In this document: positions 24,357-32,652 of the stretch, one piece after another
Numbering within the stretch: position 1 is the first letter of the stretch
Layout: each line of letters opens with the position of its first letter
Source: a virus
Virus record (IMG/VR): IMGVR_UViG_3300022591_000023
Span: 1 to 41,585 of that record
Reading direction: 5' to 3' (one strand)
Length of the DNA stretch: 41,585 nt
The notes under the pieces: generated by a model
What the model was told of the DNA's origin: nothing
The model's input: the letters and a program-made list of their open reading frames with translations, nothing else
Databases searched by the model: none
Program-made: the position numbers and the translations under genes

Positions 24357-24962
24357 TTACTTTCCGATTTCTACGAGAATGTCCGTGATGATTTCGTTTA
24401 TGCGCCCGTATTTACCTTCAATTGCTTGGCGCACTTTTGATTCGTTGACTGGACGCAAGAACGCACCGTGAGTAGATGGATTCGACACAAAGTCAAACGC
24501 AATGAGTTCAAAGTCATTCTTGACTTCAACCTTTCCACCACCTACTTCATCAACCGAACCAAGTCCACGCGAAGAAATTCCAAGCTTGATACCTGCGCGG
24601 AACAATTCTTTGAGAATATTACCAGCTGGTGTTCCCAAAACTTCAACTTTGCCCATCAAGTCGTCCCCACTCCACCACATTTGAAGTATGTTGTGAGACG
24701 TATTTTGTAGGTTGACCACGGACGAATCCGGATGGTCAAGTTCTCCTAATGCCCTATGTTCCTTAACGAGAGTCATATACTTCTCTGATTCCCTTTCAAG
24801 AATAGGGCGCGGATAACTACGTCCATTCTGATTGTACGCATTTGCACGTTGCAAAATGCCGGAGACGATAAGTCGTCCGTTATTCTGCTGGAGTGATTCT
24901 AACACCATCTGCGGTGATACCGAAAATGGTAGTACGTCTACTAATAGCATTTTGTTACTCAT
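24357..24962 (-). CDS. prohead protease, T4 gp21-like (peptidase U9/S78)
   Basis: A 201-aa serine protease, close to T4 gp21 (212 aa), which digests scaffold and trims capsid proteins after hydrophobic-x-Glu. The catalytic His is in GELDHPDS (H77) and the Ser in KLGISSRGLGS (S130 or S131); VSGILQRANAYNQNGRSYP is the conserved N-terminal signature and FVSNPSTHGAF the C-terminal one. The ATG at 24962 has GGAG at about six bases; an ATG at 24974 would overlap the upstream gene. It lies between portal and scaffold as in T4, but several large modular genes are inserted between it and the scaffold. Confidence 0.92.
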   Translation of the reverse strand: MSNKMLLVDVLPFSVSPQMVLESLQQNNGRLIVSGILQRANAYNQNGRSYPRPILERESEKYMTLVKEHRALGELDHPDSSVVNLQNTSHNILQMWWSGDDLMGKVEVLGTPAGNILKELFRAGIKLGISSRGLGSVDEVGGGKVEVKNDFELIAFDFVSNPSTHGAFLRPVNESKVRQAIEGKYGRINEIITDILVEIGK

Positions 24963-24964
24963 TT

Positions 24965-25711
24965 TTATCTCCACTTCCTTGTAATGGCATCTACAGCTTC
25001 TGCCGCAGTTTTGAAAATGATAACACCATCTTCATCGTGACATAAAACACCACCTTCGGTCTTTACTGAAAATCCACCTTTGTTTGGGACAATCGTATGT
25101 TTTAGATTGCTCCTTGTTTTGAAAACCTTTCCCTTAATATCTGGTTCTTTTCCACCACCAAGTTTTTTCTGTTGTTCCTTATAGAGATTTTCAATGTTTG
25201 CACGATACGTCGAAAGTGCCTTTGCGAATTGATTCCATTGTTTACCAATTCCTGTTGCAACGTCATTGAAATCAGCTTCTCTTGCCGCCTCAATGAATCC
25301 GTGATGGGTTTCATCGAATTTTTCTTCGACGCCATCCATTTCTTCTTCAAAGTCGTCCGCAAGAACTTGAACGTCCTCTGGTGTAGGATTTCCACCGTGG
25401 AACGCAAGTTCATTTACTCTCCCATTGTGTGTTAATGTTTTGATTTGTGCTGTCGGAAGTAGTTCAACAAGTTTCATTCCCAAATTATCGAATGACTCAT
25501 TCACCTTTCCTTCCTTGACATTCATAACGACATTGTGAAGTCGCGTGTTTCCCTCTAGTCCCGCTGCCTTTGCAAATCTCTCTGCATCGAAACGTGGATT
25601 GTCCTCTCGGAACATCTGAATGAGTTCCGTCGCGAGCATCTCTTGGTCTTTGCCGTGCATCTTTTTGAGAAGGTCGGCGAACTTCTGAAAGTGTTGTCTA
25701 CTGAATGCCAT
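24965..25711 (-). CDS. unrecognised 248-aa virion protein candidate
   Basis: MAFSRQHFQKFADLLKKMHG, then ELIQMFREDNPRFDAERFAKAAGL, a helical N-terminal domain of a type seen in large phages. NVKE-G and KVNE-S near residues 65-72 are possible protease sites, separating it from a central acidic helical region. The last 60 residues (KTRSNLKHTIVPNKGGFSV) form a small beta domain with a glycine/valine-rich VLCHDEDGVIIFKTAAEA. GGGAGATAAC precedes the ATG. Function unknown. Confidence 0.72.
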   Translation of the reverse strand: MAFSRQHFQKFADLLKKMHGKDQEMLATELIQMFREDNPRFDAERFAKAAGLEGNTRLHNVVMNVKEGKVNESFDNLGMKLVELLPTAQIKTLTHNGRVNELAFHGGNPTPEDVQVLADDFEEEMDGVEEKFDETHHGFIEAAREADFNDVATGIGKQWNQFAKALSTYRANIENLYKEQQKKLGGGKEPDIKGKVFKTRSNLKHTIVPNKGGFSVKTEGGVLCHDEDGVIIFKTAAEAVDAITRKWR

Positions 25712-25722
25712 TGTTATCTCCC

Positions 25723-26022
25723 TTATCTGAACTTGATACCATCGTTGGTGAACTCTAGGTTGATTTTACGTACCTTGCGTTTTGCAGCTGCAATGACCAA
25801 TTTTCTAAACCACGAAATATCCACAAGTACATCAATCAATTCTTTCAATTGATGGGATGGCATTATACGTGGTTGAGAATCGAAAATCACATCATCGTAA
25901 TCGTCCACACCAACATAGACGCCAGGCGGTTCATTACCAACTGACACGGTTATTTCTTCGTTGATTTTCTTTTTCTCTGGCTTGTTTATCGCCATCAACG
26001 TTACGAGTTTCATATCTTTCAT
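25723..26022 (-). CDS. unrecognised 99-aa protein
   Basis: MKDMKLVTLMAINKPEKKKI and an INE-E step end a leader like those of neighbouring genes; the remaining 70 residues are a compact alpha/beta domain (GVYVGVDDYDDVIFD, HQLKELIDVLVDISWF). The start at 26022 overlaps the upstream stop as ATGA; M4 at 26013 is an alternative. No family recognised. Confidence 0.7.
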   Translation of the reverse strand: MKDMKLVTLMAINKPEKKKINEEITVSVGNEPPGVYVGVDDYDDVIFDSQPRIMPSHQLKELIDVLVDISWFRKLVIAAAKRKVRKINLEFTNDGIKFR

Positions 26023-26282
26023 AGGTGTCCCGGCCCGTGGTCTTTGGGCACGCTCCTTGTTACTTTACGTTTCGTTCCATAGACGTGATGCACGTCTTTG
26101 TTCTTCATCTTCTGTTTACCGTTACGTTTCACTGCCTCACGTCTCGCACGATTACGTTCCACACGGTCTGCGGTAGTCTTACGCAAGTGTGCGCGGACTT
26201 TCGCTGGGTGTTTCGCATTGTATCTGCGAGTACGTTCTGTTGGTGACAATGCTTCTTTTAGAATGTCCATTAGTCGTATCAT
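26019..26282 (-). CDS. 87-aa degenerate HNH-like basic protein
   Basis: MIRLMDILKEALSPTERTRR; residues 40-70 read RVERNRARREAVKRNG and KNKDVHHVYGTKR, close to the R..RN.ARR...G...DVHH start of small phage HNH nucleases. The usual N..NL...H end is replaced by VPKDHGPGHL, so catalysis is uncertain. The leader MIRLMDILKE-A is like MKLMSLLKE-A of the 200-aa protein and could direct it to the prohead. It overlaps the endonuclease upstream by one base (TGATG). Confidence 0.68.
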   Translation of the reverse strand: MIRLMDILKEALSPTERTRRYNAKHPAKVRAHLRKTTADRVERNRARREAVKRNGKQKMKNKDVHHVYGTKRKVTRSVPKDHGPGHL

Positions 26283-26884
26283 CACTTATCCCAGATTATT
26301 ATGAAGTTGCAACCAAGATGATTTCGAATTTCGATTTCCCTATTCGAATCGTGTCGAACTTGGTTGTTATGATGTTTCTCATATACTTCATAGATAGTGT
26401 TTGTTTTTGGGCAATACCCATCTGCAACATATCCAATTCCTGTATCCCACTGCCTCAAAATTCTTACACCATCTTTCTTCTCTTGTTCATCGAGAAGTTG
26501 TGTCTCATTTTTACCAATGTTGAAGTATGGATACGCATTGTGAGACTTCATATAATCAACAACAGACTTCCCAAGTTTGCGCCTTTCTCTCGCATCCGAA
26601 AATCGTCTTTTTGCCGATTCACTCATTTTTCTCTTCCAATCTTTCGAAAGAGGTTTTTCTATTCGTTGCTCTCGGAGTATCTTTTTGGTTTCATCAGTAT
26701 GATGTTTTCCATAAAACGGATTCTCTTTCCCGACAAAACACACCTTTCCTTTATTCCACGTAGGGCGTCCTACTTTACAACAAGACCCGCACTTTCTATT
26801 TTGTCGTATCGCCTTTCTCCAATTTTCCCTTCGCGTATACGATTGTTTATGTCCGCACTTTGGACACTTTCTTATAAACTTCAT
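26282..26884 (-). CDS. NUMOD3-type endonuclease B (putative homing endonuclease)
   Basis: A 200-aa protein: zinc ribbon MKFIRKCPKCGHK...CGSC, NUMOD3-like repeats (GKENPFYGKHHTDETKK), then IGKNETQLLDEQEKKDG, VADGYCPKTNTIYEVYEKHH, D..R and LGCNFIIIW. The ordered E, D, H and D residues fit an EDxHD (Vsr-like) nuclease. It is nearly identical in its core to endonuclease C at 37796. ATGA overlap upstream and a one-base overlap downstream make it fully coupled within the structural operon. The start at 26884 is chosen from that overlap. Confidence 0.8.
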   Translation of the reverse strand: MKFIRKCPKCGHKQSYTRRENWRKAIRQNRKCGSCCKVGRPTWNKGKVCFVGKENPFYGKHHTDETKKILREQRIEKPLSKDWKRKMSESAKRRFSDARERRKLGKSVVDYMKSHNAYPYFNIGKNETQLLDEQEKKDGVRILRQWDTGIGYVADGYCPKTNTIYEVYEKHHNNQVRHDSNREIEIRNHLGCNFIIIWDK

Positions 26885-27690
26885 TTGTAGTACTCCCAAG
26901 CTGTCTGACTACCACTGGGTGAAAAATCATCGTTGAAATACTTCTTCAATTCATCTTTGTCATTCGGATTGCTTATCCTATCAATTGCGCGACGGAATGA
27001 TTTGATTTTCTCAAACTTCGGGTCGTCCACCATAAGAAGATAGTCGAGCATCTTCATATACAACACACGTGCATCACTTCCCACCAATGTAGGTTTGTGA
27101 GAATCTTGACCATATACTTCCACCAAACGTTTGACATTGTACTTATGTTCCTCTGTCAAACCGGCAAATTCCTCACCGTGTTTCTTAGGGTCAAGAATTT
27201 TGTATCCCAATTGTGTCGCAATCTTTTTCTTCTTCTTATCCGCGTCAAGTCCTACGTCTGAAAATGCATATGGAGTTTGGAACGGTCCAGTTGCACTACC
27301 GGCAGGACTACCACCACCGGTGGAACTTGCCTCACTCAACATTTTGGAAAGGTAGAAACGTTTCTTACCTTCCCTATTCGTTGCACCGAATTTCTTTTCA
27401 AGTTGTGCAAGGTATCTCTGAGCGGTTTCTTTGCTCAACTTCGTTCTTACGGCCTTGGCGGTCATTCCCTTCTGCACAGGATTCCGAATGATTTCCCACT
27501 GACCATCATCCTTCGATTCCATTGCGGTGCCAGCACGAATCGTGCCAGCCACGTTTGGGGTATTTTTTAAGTCCAAGTATGGGTGTTTCTTTTGAAGGTC
27601 AATGTCACTCTCTTCTTTGGCCTTCACATATTGGTCTACCGCTTCTCTTACTGCAGGTCGGAGCAACTCTTTTAAGCGACTTCTCTTCAT
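26881..27690 (-). CDS. unrecognised 269-aa virion protein candidate
   Basis: MKRSRLKELLRPAVREAVDQ begins a short helical leader; residues 115-140 are a Gly/Ser-rich linker (ASSTGGGSPAGSATGP) joining a helical N-terminal half to a helical C-terminal domain (HKYNVKRLVEVYGQDSH, VLYMKMLDYLLMVDD). No family recognised. ATGA overlaps on both sides, with the 285-aa gene upstream and endonuclease B downstream. Its position between portal and protease suggests a head role. Confidence 0.72.
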   Translation of the reverse strand: MKRSRLKELLRPAVREAVDQYVKAKEESDIDLQKKHPYLDLKNTPNVAGTIRAGTAMESKDDGQWEIIRNPVQKGMTAKAVRTKLSKETAQRYLAQLEKKFGATNREGKKRFYLSKMLSEASSTGGGSPAGSATGPFQTPYAFSDVGLDADKKKKKIATQLGYKILDPKKHGEEFAGLTEEHKYNVKRLVEVYGQDSHKPTLVGSDARVLYMKMLDYLLMVDDPKFEKIKSFRRAIDRISNPNDKDELKKYFNDDFSPSGSQTAWEYYK

Positions 27691-28544
27691 TTTGTTCTCT
27701 GAAGTTCATCTATAAGTGAATAGTAGCCCATAAACGCTGCAAGGTTATCATCGGTCACTTCACGTCCCTTGATAATTGTCGGAAGTTGTTTCACGACCTC
27801 CATCAGTTTAATCTTCGTGACTTTATCAGTGACCTTTGCTGCGAGCGATTCAAGTTCTTTCTTGAGACTTGGAATTTCCGATTCGATGTACTTTTTCAAT
27901 GATCCGGCCGTATCGTGAATATACTCACGAAGGAGAACCTTTTGTTTGTCTGACAAGTCTTTGTACTTCTCATTAAACTCATTAACAAGAATCTGTGTGG
28001 CTAAAAGTCGAACTTCCTCTGGTTGTTTTTCAAACTCTTGGAGAATTTTTGACTTCGGTTCCTCCACCTTTTTGTTCTTACCACAAATGTGTTCCACTAA
28101 CGTTTGACGCGATTGTGTTATGTCGGCTGGGTCGGTAGGTTCCTTTGATACCGCGTTCTCAAACAATTTGTAAACAGATGCGTACTCTGTGTAGTGCGGT
28201 ACTGTACTCCCAAAGAACTTATCAACAGGAAACGACTGACCAATTTCCTTGATGATGTTGTACTTTTGGTGCCTTATCTTGCGATTGTCCAAACGCGAAC
28301 GCGCTTGAAGTACCGCTTCGATAAGAGTACTCGCCTTCGATGAAGAATGGAATTTGTGCTGAATCAACAGATGATAGAGCTCAAGTTCCTTCTGAATCTC
28401 GCACCCTTTTGCAAAATGTTCACGGATAATTGCAAGTGCCTTGGAGTTATCGTTCCCACTAATAACGTCCGCAGATACTTGTCTCAATAGAAGTTCAAAC
28501 AAGATACCCGTATTCTTTATTTTGGAATGTTTAATGCGTTTCAT
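27687..28544 (-). CDS. unrecognised 285-aa helical protein next to portal
   Basis: MKRIKHSKIKNTGILFELLL starts an almost wholly helical, Lys/Glu-rich protein, with a possible coiled coil near 205-245 (SEIPSLKKELESLAAKV). I recall similar proteins beside the portal gene in large T4-like phages but know no function. A GATATTTAT element lies 31 bases before the ATG, so it probably starts its own late transcript. A head-assembly role is an inference. Confidence 0.75.
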   Translation of the reverse strand: MKRIKHSKIKNTGILFELLLRQVSADVISGNDNSKALAIIREHFAKGCEIQKELELYHLLIQHKFHSSSKASTLIEAVLQARSRLDNRKIRHQKYNIIKEIGQSFPVDKFFGSTVPHYTEYASVYKLFENAVSKEPTDPADITQSRQTLVEHICGKNKKVEEPKSKILQEFEKQPEEVRLLATQILVNEFNEKYKDLSDKQKVLLREYIHDTAGSLKKYIESEIPSLKKELESLAAKVTDKVTKIKLMEVVKQLPTIIKGREVTDDNLAAFMGYYSLIDELQRTK

Positions 28545-28574
28545 AGGTTCTCACCATTGTTAGAAAACTCAACT

Positions 28575-28583
28575 ATAAATATC
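28575..28583 (-). promoter_or_regulatory. putative late promoter element (GATATTTAT)
   Basis: Minus-strand GATATTTATAGTTGAG, 31 bases before the ATG at 28544, in the 44-base gap after the portal gene. Same nine bases and same spacing as the elements at 15338 and 40495. Confidence 0.6.
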
Positions 28584-28588
28584 GAATC

Positions 28589-30658
28589 TTACTCATTTAT
28601 CGCGTCTGCAGCACCGTTTGCATCGTCAATGTCCAGATTCTTTTCATCCAAGAATCCTCCATTTTCTGCACTGGTTTCAACGGGTGTTTCACCTTCAATC
28701 GCGAGACTTTCCTTTATCAACGATTTACTCTTCAACCACGTAGGCGGAATGAATCGTAGTCTTGCCTCTGCGCGTTTTGCTTTCACTTTCGGCGAGAGTT
28801 CAATACCTTCACGATGTAATGGATTGCCTCCCTTGAAATGATGCGTAAGAGACTTCTCGGTGTCCGTCAATTCTAGAGACTTTTCAATGTCCTTTTGTCC
28901 TAACGGGTCGCGTCCTCTTGGGTGAGAATCTTTACCATATTTCTGTCCCTCTGGTGGTCGTCCACCTAAGTCCTTTCCTTCCTTGTACGCTACATTATGC
29001 AAGTCTAAGTCGTGATCTTCAGGTGAACTATCACCATCAATCTTACCACCAGCCTGATTGACAGGGATATTCAAGTTAGGTTGAACGTTCATCGGATTTT
29101 TCGGGTCGAAGTTGGTTTCACCCATATCAGGTGTCTCTGTATCTATTCCACTACCCTTCGACAATACCGCCATATCGTGTGGTGTACCAAAGGATTGACC
29201 CGTCTTAACTGGGTCGTTACCTTCCGATTCAATCTGCGTATATCGGAACGCTCGTTTCTTGTCATTGATTATGTTGTCTCGTTCATCTTTAATTTGTTCG
29301 TCATTGAATCCGAATACGTTATGGTACAACCAGTCGCTTGAGAGCAATGGATTGGCTGTCAACGCTTCGTTCGCTAGTCGAACCTTTGTTTCCCACAATG
29401 CGAGTTTTTCCTGTTCCGCAATCGTGGAAGGGTTTGTCAATGAAAGTTGGAACGTACCTATACGTTCATCCGTGATGCCTTGTGAGAACAAGTGAATGAC
29501 AGCAACCTTAGTCAACTCACCAACGATGATTTGTTGGATGCGTTCGATTGTACGTGCAAATCGCACGTCCTCAGCAGCAAGAGTTGCTTTCGCACCGACT
29601 TGTTCCTCATAACCCAAGAATGCTTTCGGTATCTTTAATGCGGCCATCATCTTGTTACGTATGTATTCAATATCCTCAATTGCGTTGAACTCAAGTCCCT
29701 TGATGGTATCAATAGAAGTCGTACTCTCCCCACCACGGACAGGTAGGAAGAAGTCCTCGGTCATATTCATCATATTGAACTTCAAGTTGTAGTCACCGGT
29801 TGCAGGGTCAATGTACGGCGTTTTCTTCATCTTGTCAATGATCTTGGTCATATACTGGTCAATTTCACCAGTCGGTATATTTCCAATGTCAATCTTGAAG
29901 ATACGCTTTTCAGGAGCACGCATAATACGGTGAATCAACATAGCGTCCTCCATCAATGTCAACTGTTTCCACACCTTACGGGCGGATTCAATCATTGCCT
30001 TACCATACGGTAGGAAGTTGGAATCGGAATTGAGGCGGAAGTCTGCGACTTCGTAGTACTCAAAGGTTCCATTTCCATATGCACCTTGTACTTTGAATCG
30101 TACAGCGTGCGGGGATTTCGGATCGAAGAACTCTTCCCTTGTACATTCGTACACTGGGATTGGGACAACGTTCACCACACCGAATTTTTCTGATATGTCA
30201 AGTTTCAAGTACATATTGCCGTACTTGCACATATTACGAATCCACATCCACAAGTTGAAGTCTATGTTGATAATCTCATAGAACAAGTTGCGGAGAATTT
30301 CCACGACTTCTTCATCTTCGGAAGTGATTTTGAGTATGTCACCATACTCATTCTTGGTTGTTGACTCGTCTGCGTAAACGTCCAATGCAGACGCGATAAT
30401 CGGGTCTGCATCCATAACTTCATAGTCGTTGTACAACTGTAACCTTGAAGTCTGATACGATATTTGGGCGTTATATGAGTACGAACCTGGTTGAAAAACT
30501 CGGGCGTACCTATCTATCTGATAGTTGGTCTTTAGACCCATTGACTGAAGGCGGTCTACGTCAATGACGCGAAGTTTCTTCCCACCAAGAGAACGTACCA
30601 CAACGTCCGAACTAAATAACCTTCGTAAACGTTTGAATAAGTTTCTCTGTTCTGCCAT
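28589..30658 (-). CDS. portal vertex protein, T4 gp20-like
   Basis: A 689-aa portal subunit forming the ring through which DNA is packaged and the tail attached. Conserved gp20 features include DADPIIASALDVYADEST, MWIRNMCKYGNMYLKLD, EDFFLPVRGGESTTSID and RNKMMAALKIPKAFLGYEE. T4 gp20 is 524 aa; the extra ~160 residues are a charged C-terminal tail (PEDHDLDLHNVAYKEGKD and onward). AAAGGAG precedes the ATG, and it follows the terminase gene by 25 bases. No tail tube or sheath gene stands between terminase and portal, unlike T4. Confidence 0.93.
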   Translation of the reverse strand: MAEQRNLFKRLRRLFSSDVVVRSLGGKKLRVIDVDRLQSMGLKTNYQIDRYARVFQPGSYSYNAQISYQTSRLQLYNDYEVMDADPIIASALDVYADESTTKNEYGDILKITSEDEEVVEILRNLFYEIINIDFNLWMWIRNMCKYGNMYLKLDISEKFGVVNVVPIPVYECTREEFFDPKSPHAVRFKVQGAYGNGTFEYYEVADFRLNSDSNFLPYGKAMIESARKVWKQLTLMEDAMLIHRIMRAPEKRIFKIDIGNIPTGEIDQYMTKIIDKMKKTPYIDPATGDYNLKFNMMNMTEDFFLPVRGGESTTSIDTIKGLEFNAIEDIEYIRNKMMAALKIPKAFLGYEEQVGAKATLAAEDVRFARTIERIQQIIVGELTKVAVIHLFSQGITDERIGTFQLSLTNPSTIAEQEKLALWETKVRLANEALTANPLLSSDWLYHNVFGFNDEQIKDERDNIINDKKRAFRYTQIESEGNDPVKTGQSFGTPHDMAVLSKGSGIDTETPDMGETNFDPKNPMNVQPNLNIPVNQAGGKIDGDSSPEDHDLDLHNVAYKEGKDLGGRPPEGQKYGKDSHPRGRDPLGQKDIEKSLELTDTEKSLTHHFKGGNPLHREGIELSPKVKAKRAEARLRFIPPTWLKSKSLIKESLAIEGETPVETSAENGGFLDEKNLDIDDANGAADAINE

Positions 30659-30683
30659 ATGAATTACTCCTTTCTAAAAGTCA

Positions 30684-32450
30684 TTATCTCCACGACGGTG
30701 GCATAACAAAAGCATTTTGTGGTGCATTTGATTGACTTACAACTGCTTCTGGTCTATTCTTGACTGGTTGTACATCAAGCAACCAACGCAAATCCATAGT
30801 TTCGCCATTTTTCAAACGCATCTCATAAGGATCATACCCTAAGACTTTGCTCGGTGTATAGATTCCTTGCGTTACGTGTATCCCTTCCAATGCTTTTCTT
30901 GACAAATCAAGTCCACGTTGTTTCAATTTCAATGCCGTGTCCCTAATCAACAATGCGTAGCCTAATGCAAATAATGTATCATCGTGATACCCCGCCATAT
31001 GGTCTGGGCGGCCATTGACCCATATGAATGTGTATAACTCTCCGATTGCTCGTTTCGAATAAATGAGCAACTGTTGTTCTCTGAAATACTCGTCCAACTT
31101 GGAAACTACCAACGGACGAATTTTCGGTCCTGCAGTTATACCCGCAACTAATTTGTGGGTACTGTCAGGTGTTCTCATATCATACTCACGTTTGATTTGC
31201 TGTTGAATATCAACAACCATCATATCCGCGCTTGAGTAGAGTAAGTTCTTGTAACCTCTTTCTATAATCTGTTGAATGACTGCCCAACCCATTGCTTGAT
31301 TTTCGACAACGAGAAGTGCATCATTATATTTCGTTGCAATCTCAACGCAGAGATTACCAAATTCCTTTGTACCTATGAATCCCTTGTATTCCGCGACTTG
31401 TTCAAGATTCTCCACGTCAAGAACTTGAAATGCAGATGAGTCTTTACCATCGCCACGTGCAGGATCTGCGGCCACTATATATGTTCCACCGATTCTCGGA
31501 TATTCCCATATCCATAGATTATGGTCTATATTCGTTTTTTCTCTCGGTGGTTTGCAACGGTTATCTTCGTACCACTTTATGATACTACCTTCAATGACCG
31601 TCTCACCTGACGTGATAAAGTCGCAATCGCACTCTTGTGCAGCCTTACGTTTTCCAAGTTTGTTGTCTTGGTTCTGTCTCCACGCCTTGTCTCTTTCAGG
31701 ATGAACTGACCAATGCAATCTGATTGGATTGAACGCAAATTGCTTCAAGTCCTCTTTCTCTTCTTCCGTCATAATCTGTTCTAGTTCACCATCTTCATTA
31801 AATCCAGCAACGAATCCAACACCCTCTTCCGCAGCTGTCCAAACTTTATGGAACAAGTTACCGACACCGTTAGGTGTGGACAACATTATGCAATCTCCAC
31901 CTGTTGCAAGAGTAAGAGACGCTGCGGCCCATATCGTATCAATGTCTTTGATAAATGCCGCTTCATCAAGAATGAGAAGCGACAATGACTCTGAACGACC
32001 GGCTTCCGGCGAACTTGCTTCTGCAAGGATACTTGAACCATTCGTGAACGCAAGTGACAACTTGTTGTCCTCTGTCACCTTTCCACGCAACCACGATGGA
32101 AGGTTGTCGTGCATAACACTTACCTTCGTGACCAGGTTCTTTGCAGTACCTTGCTTCGTTGCGATGACAAGAATCTTCTTGTCACTATGGAACAACATCA
32201 ACCAAAGTGCATACCCTGCAGTAAGTGTAGAAATGCCCAACTGGCGTGATTTCAAAATAATGGTGTACTGACTGTGCATTATTTCATTGAGAGTTTTCTC
32301 TTGGAAATCCCACAACTTGAACGGAATTTTTCCTCTCTGCGGATGCTGAATAATGCAATATTTTTTCATAAAATATGCCGAGTCTTTCGCACATCGAGAA
32401 AATTCCTCTGATATAATGTCTTTCAGAGACTTTTGATTAAGATTTACCAT
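30684..32450 (-). CDS. terminase large subunit, T4 gp17-like
   Basis: A 588-aa packaging motor (T4 gp17 is 610 aa). The ATPase domain has Walker A KSRQLGIST at 67-75 and Walker B LLILDEAAF at 158-166 (catalytic Glu163), followed by LSTPNG (coupling motif). The RNase H-like nuclease domain has VAADPARGDGKDSSAF, VVENQAMG and YHDDTLFALG. AAGGAAACCT precedes the ATG; a 60-aa frame overlaps its first 14 bases. I see no small terminase in this window with confidence. Confidence 0.95.
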   Translation of the reverse strand: MVNLNQKSLKDIISEEFSRCAKDSAYFMKKYCIIQHPQRGKIPFKLWDFQEKTLNEIMHSQYTIILKSRQLGISTLTAGYALWLMLFHSDKKILVIATKQGTAKNLVTKVSVMHDNLPSWLRGKVTEDNKLSLAFTNGSSILAEASSPEAGRSESLSLLILDEAAFIKDIDTIWAAASLTLATGGDCIMLSTPNGVGNLFHKVWTAAEEGVGFVAGFNEDGELEQIMTEEEKEDLKQFAFNPIRLHWSVHPERDKAWRQNQDNKLGKRKAAQECDCDFITSGETVIEGSIIKWYEDNRCKPPREKTNIDHNLWIWEYPRIGGTYIVAADPARGDGKDSSAFQVLDVENLEQVAEYKGFIGTKEFGNLCVEIATKYNDALLVVENQAMGWAVIQQIIERGYKNLLYSSADMMVVDIQQQIKREYDMRTPDSTHKLVAGITAGPKIRPLVVSKLDEYFREQQLLIYSKRAIGELYTFIWVNGRPDHMAGYHDDTLFALGYALLIRDTALKLKQRGLDLSRKALEGIHVTQGIYTPSKVLGYDPYEMRLKNGETMDLRWLLDVQPVKNRPEAVVSQSNAPQNAFVMPPSWR

Positions 32451-32619
32451 AGGTTTCCTTGAATCTATTTACATCGTTTACATCATTGATAATGAACCGT
32501 CTCAATTCAAACCCATTTGTCTTTGCAATTTCATTTTTCAATACATCGACTCTTTGTTGTTTTGGCGTTCTGTCCGATTCGTTTCGATGCGGCGATAGAT
32601 TGTTTTCGTTTGGTTTCAT
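32437..32619 (-). CDS. 60-aa hydrophilic protein (uncertain)
   Basis: MKPNENNLSPHRNESDRTPK and a helical second half (DVNDVNRFKETYGKS), overlapping the terminase start by 14 bases. The ribosome site is weak. In another frame a 38-residue gene starting at 32647 (MTAGLYIRTYETKRKQS) has a slightly better site (GGTGAT). Only one of the two may be real. No function recognised; it is too short to be called a small terminase. Confidence 0.45.
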   Translation of the reverse strand: MKPNENNLSPHRNESDRTPKQQRVDVLKNEIAKTNGFELRRFIINDVNDVNRFKETYGKS

Positions 32620-32652
32620 ATGTTCGTATGTATAGTCCAGCAGTCATAATTA

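Noticed and set aside
32437-32619. Small terminase subunit beside the large one
   Set aside because: The 60-residue frame is far too short, lacks a helix-turn-helix, and its start is weak.
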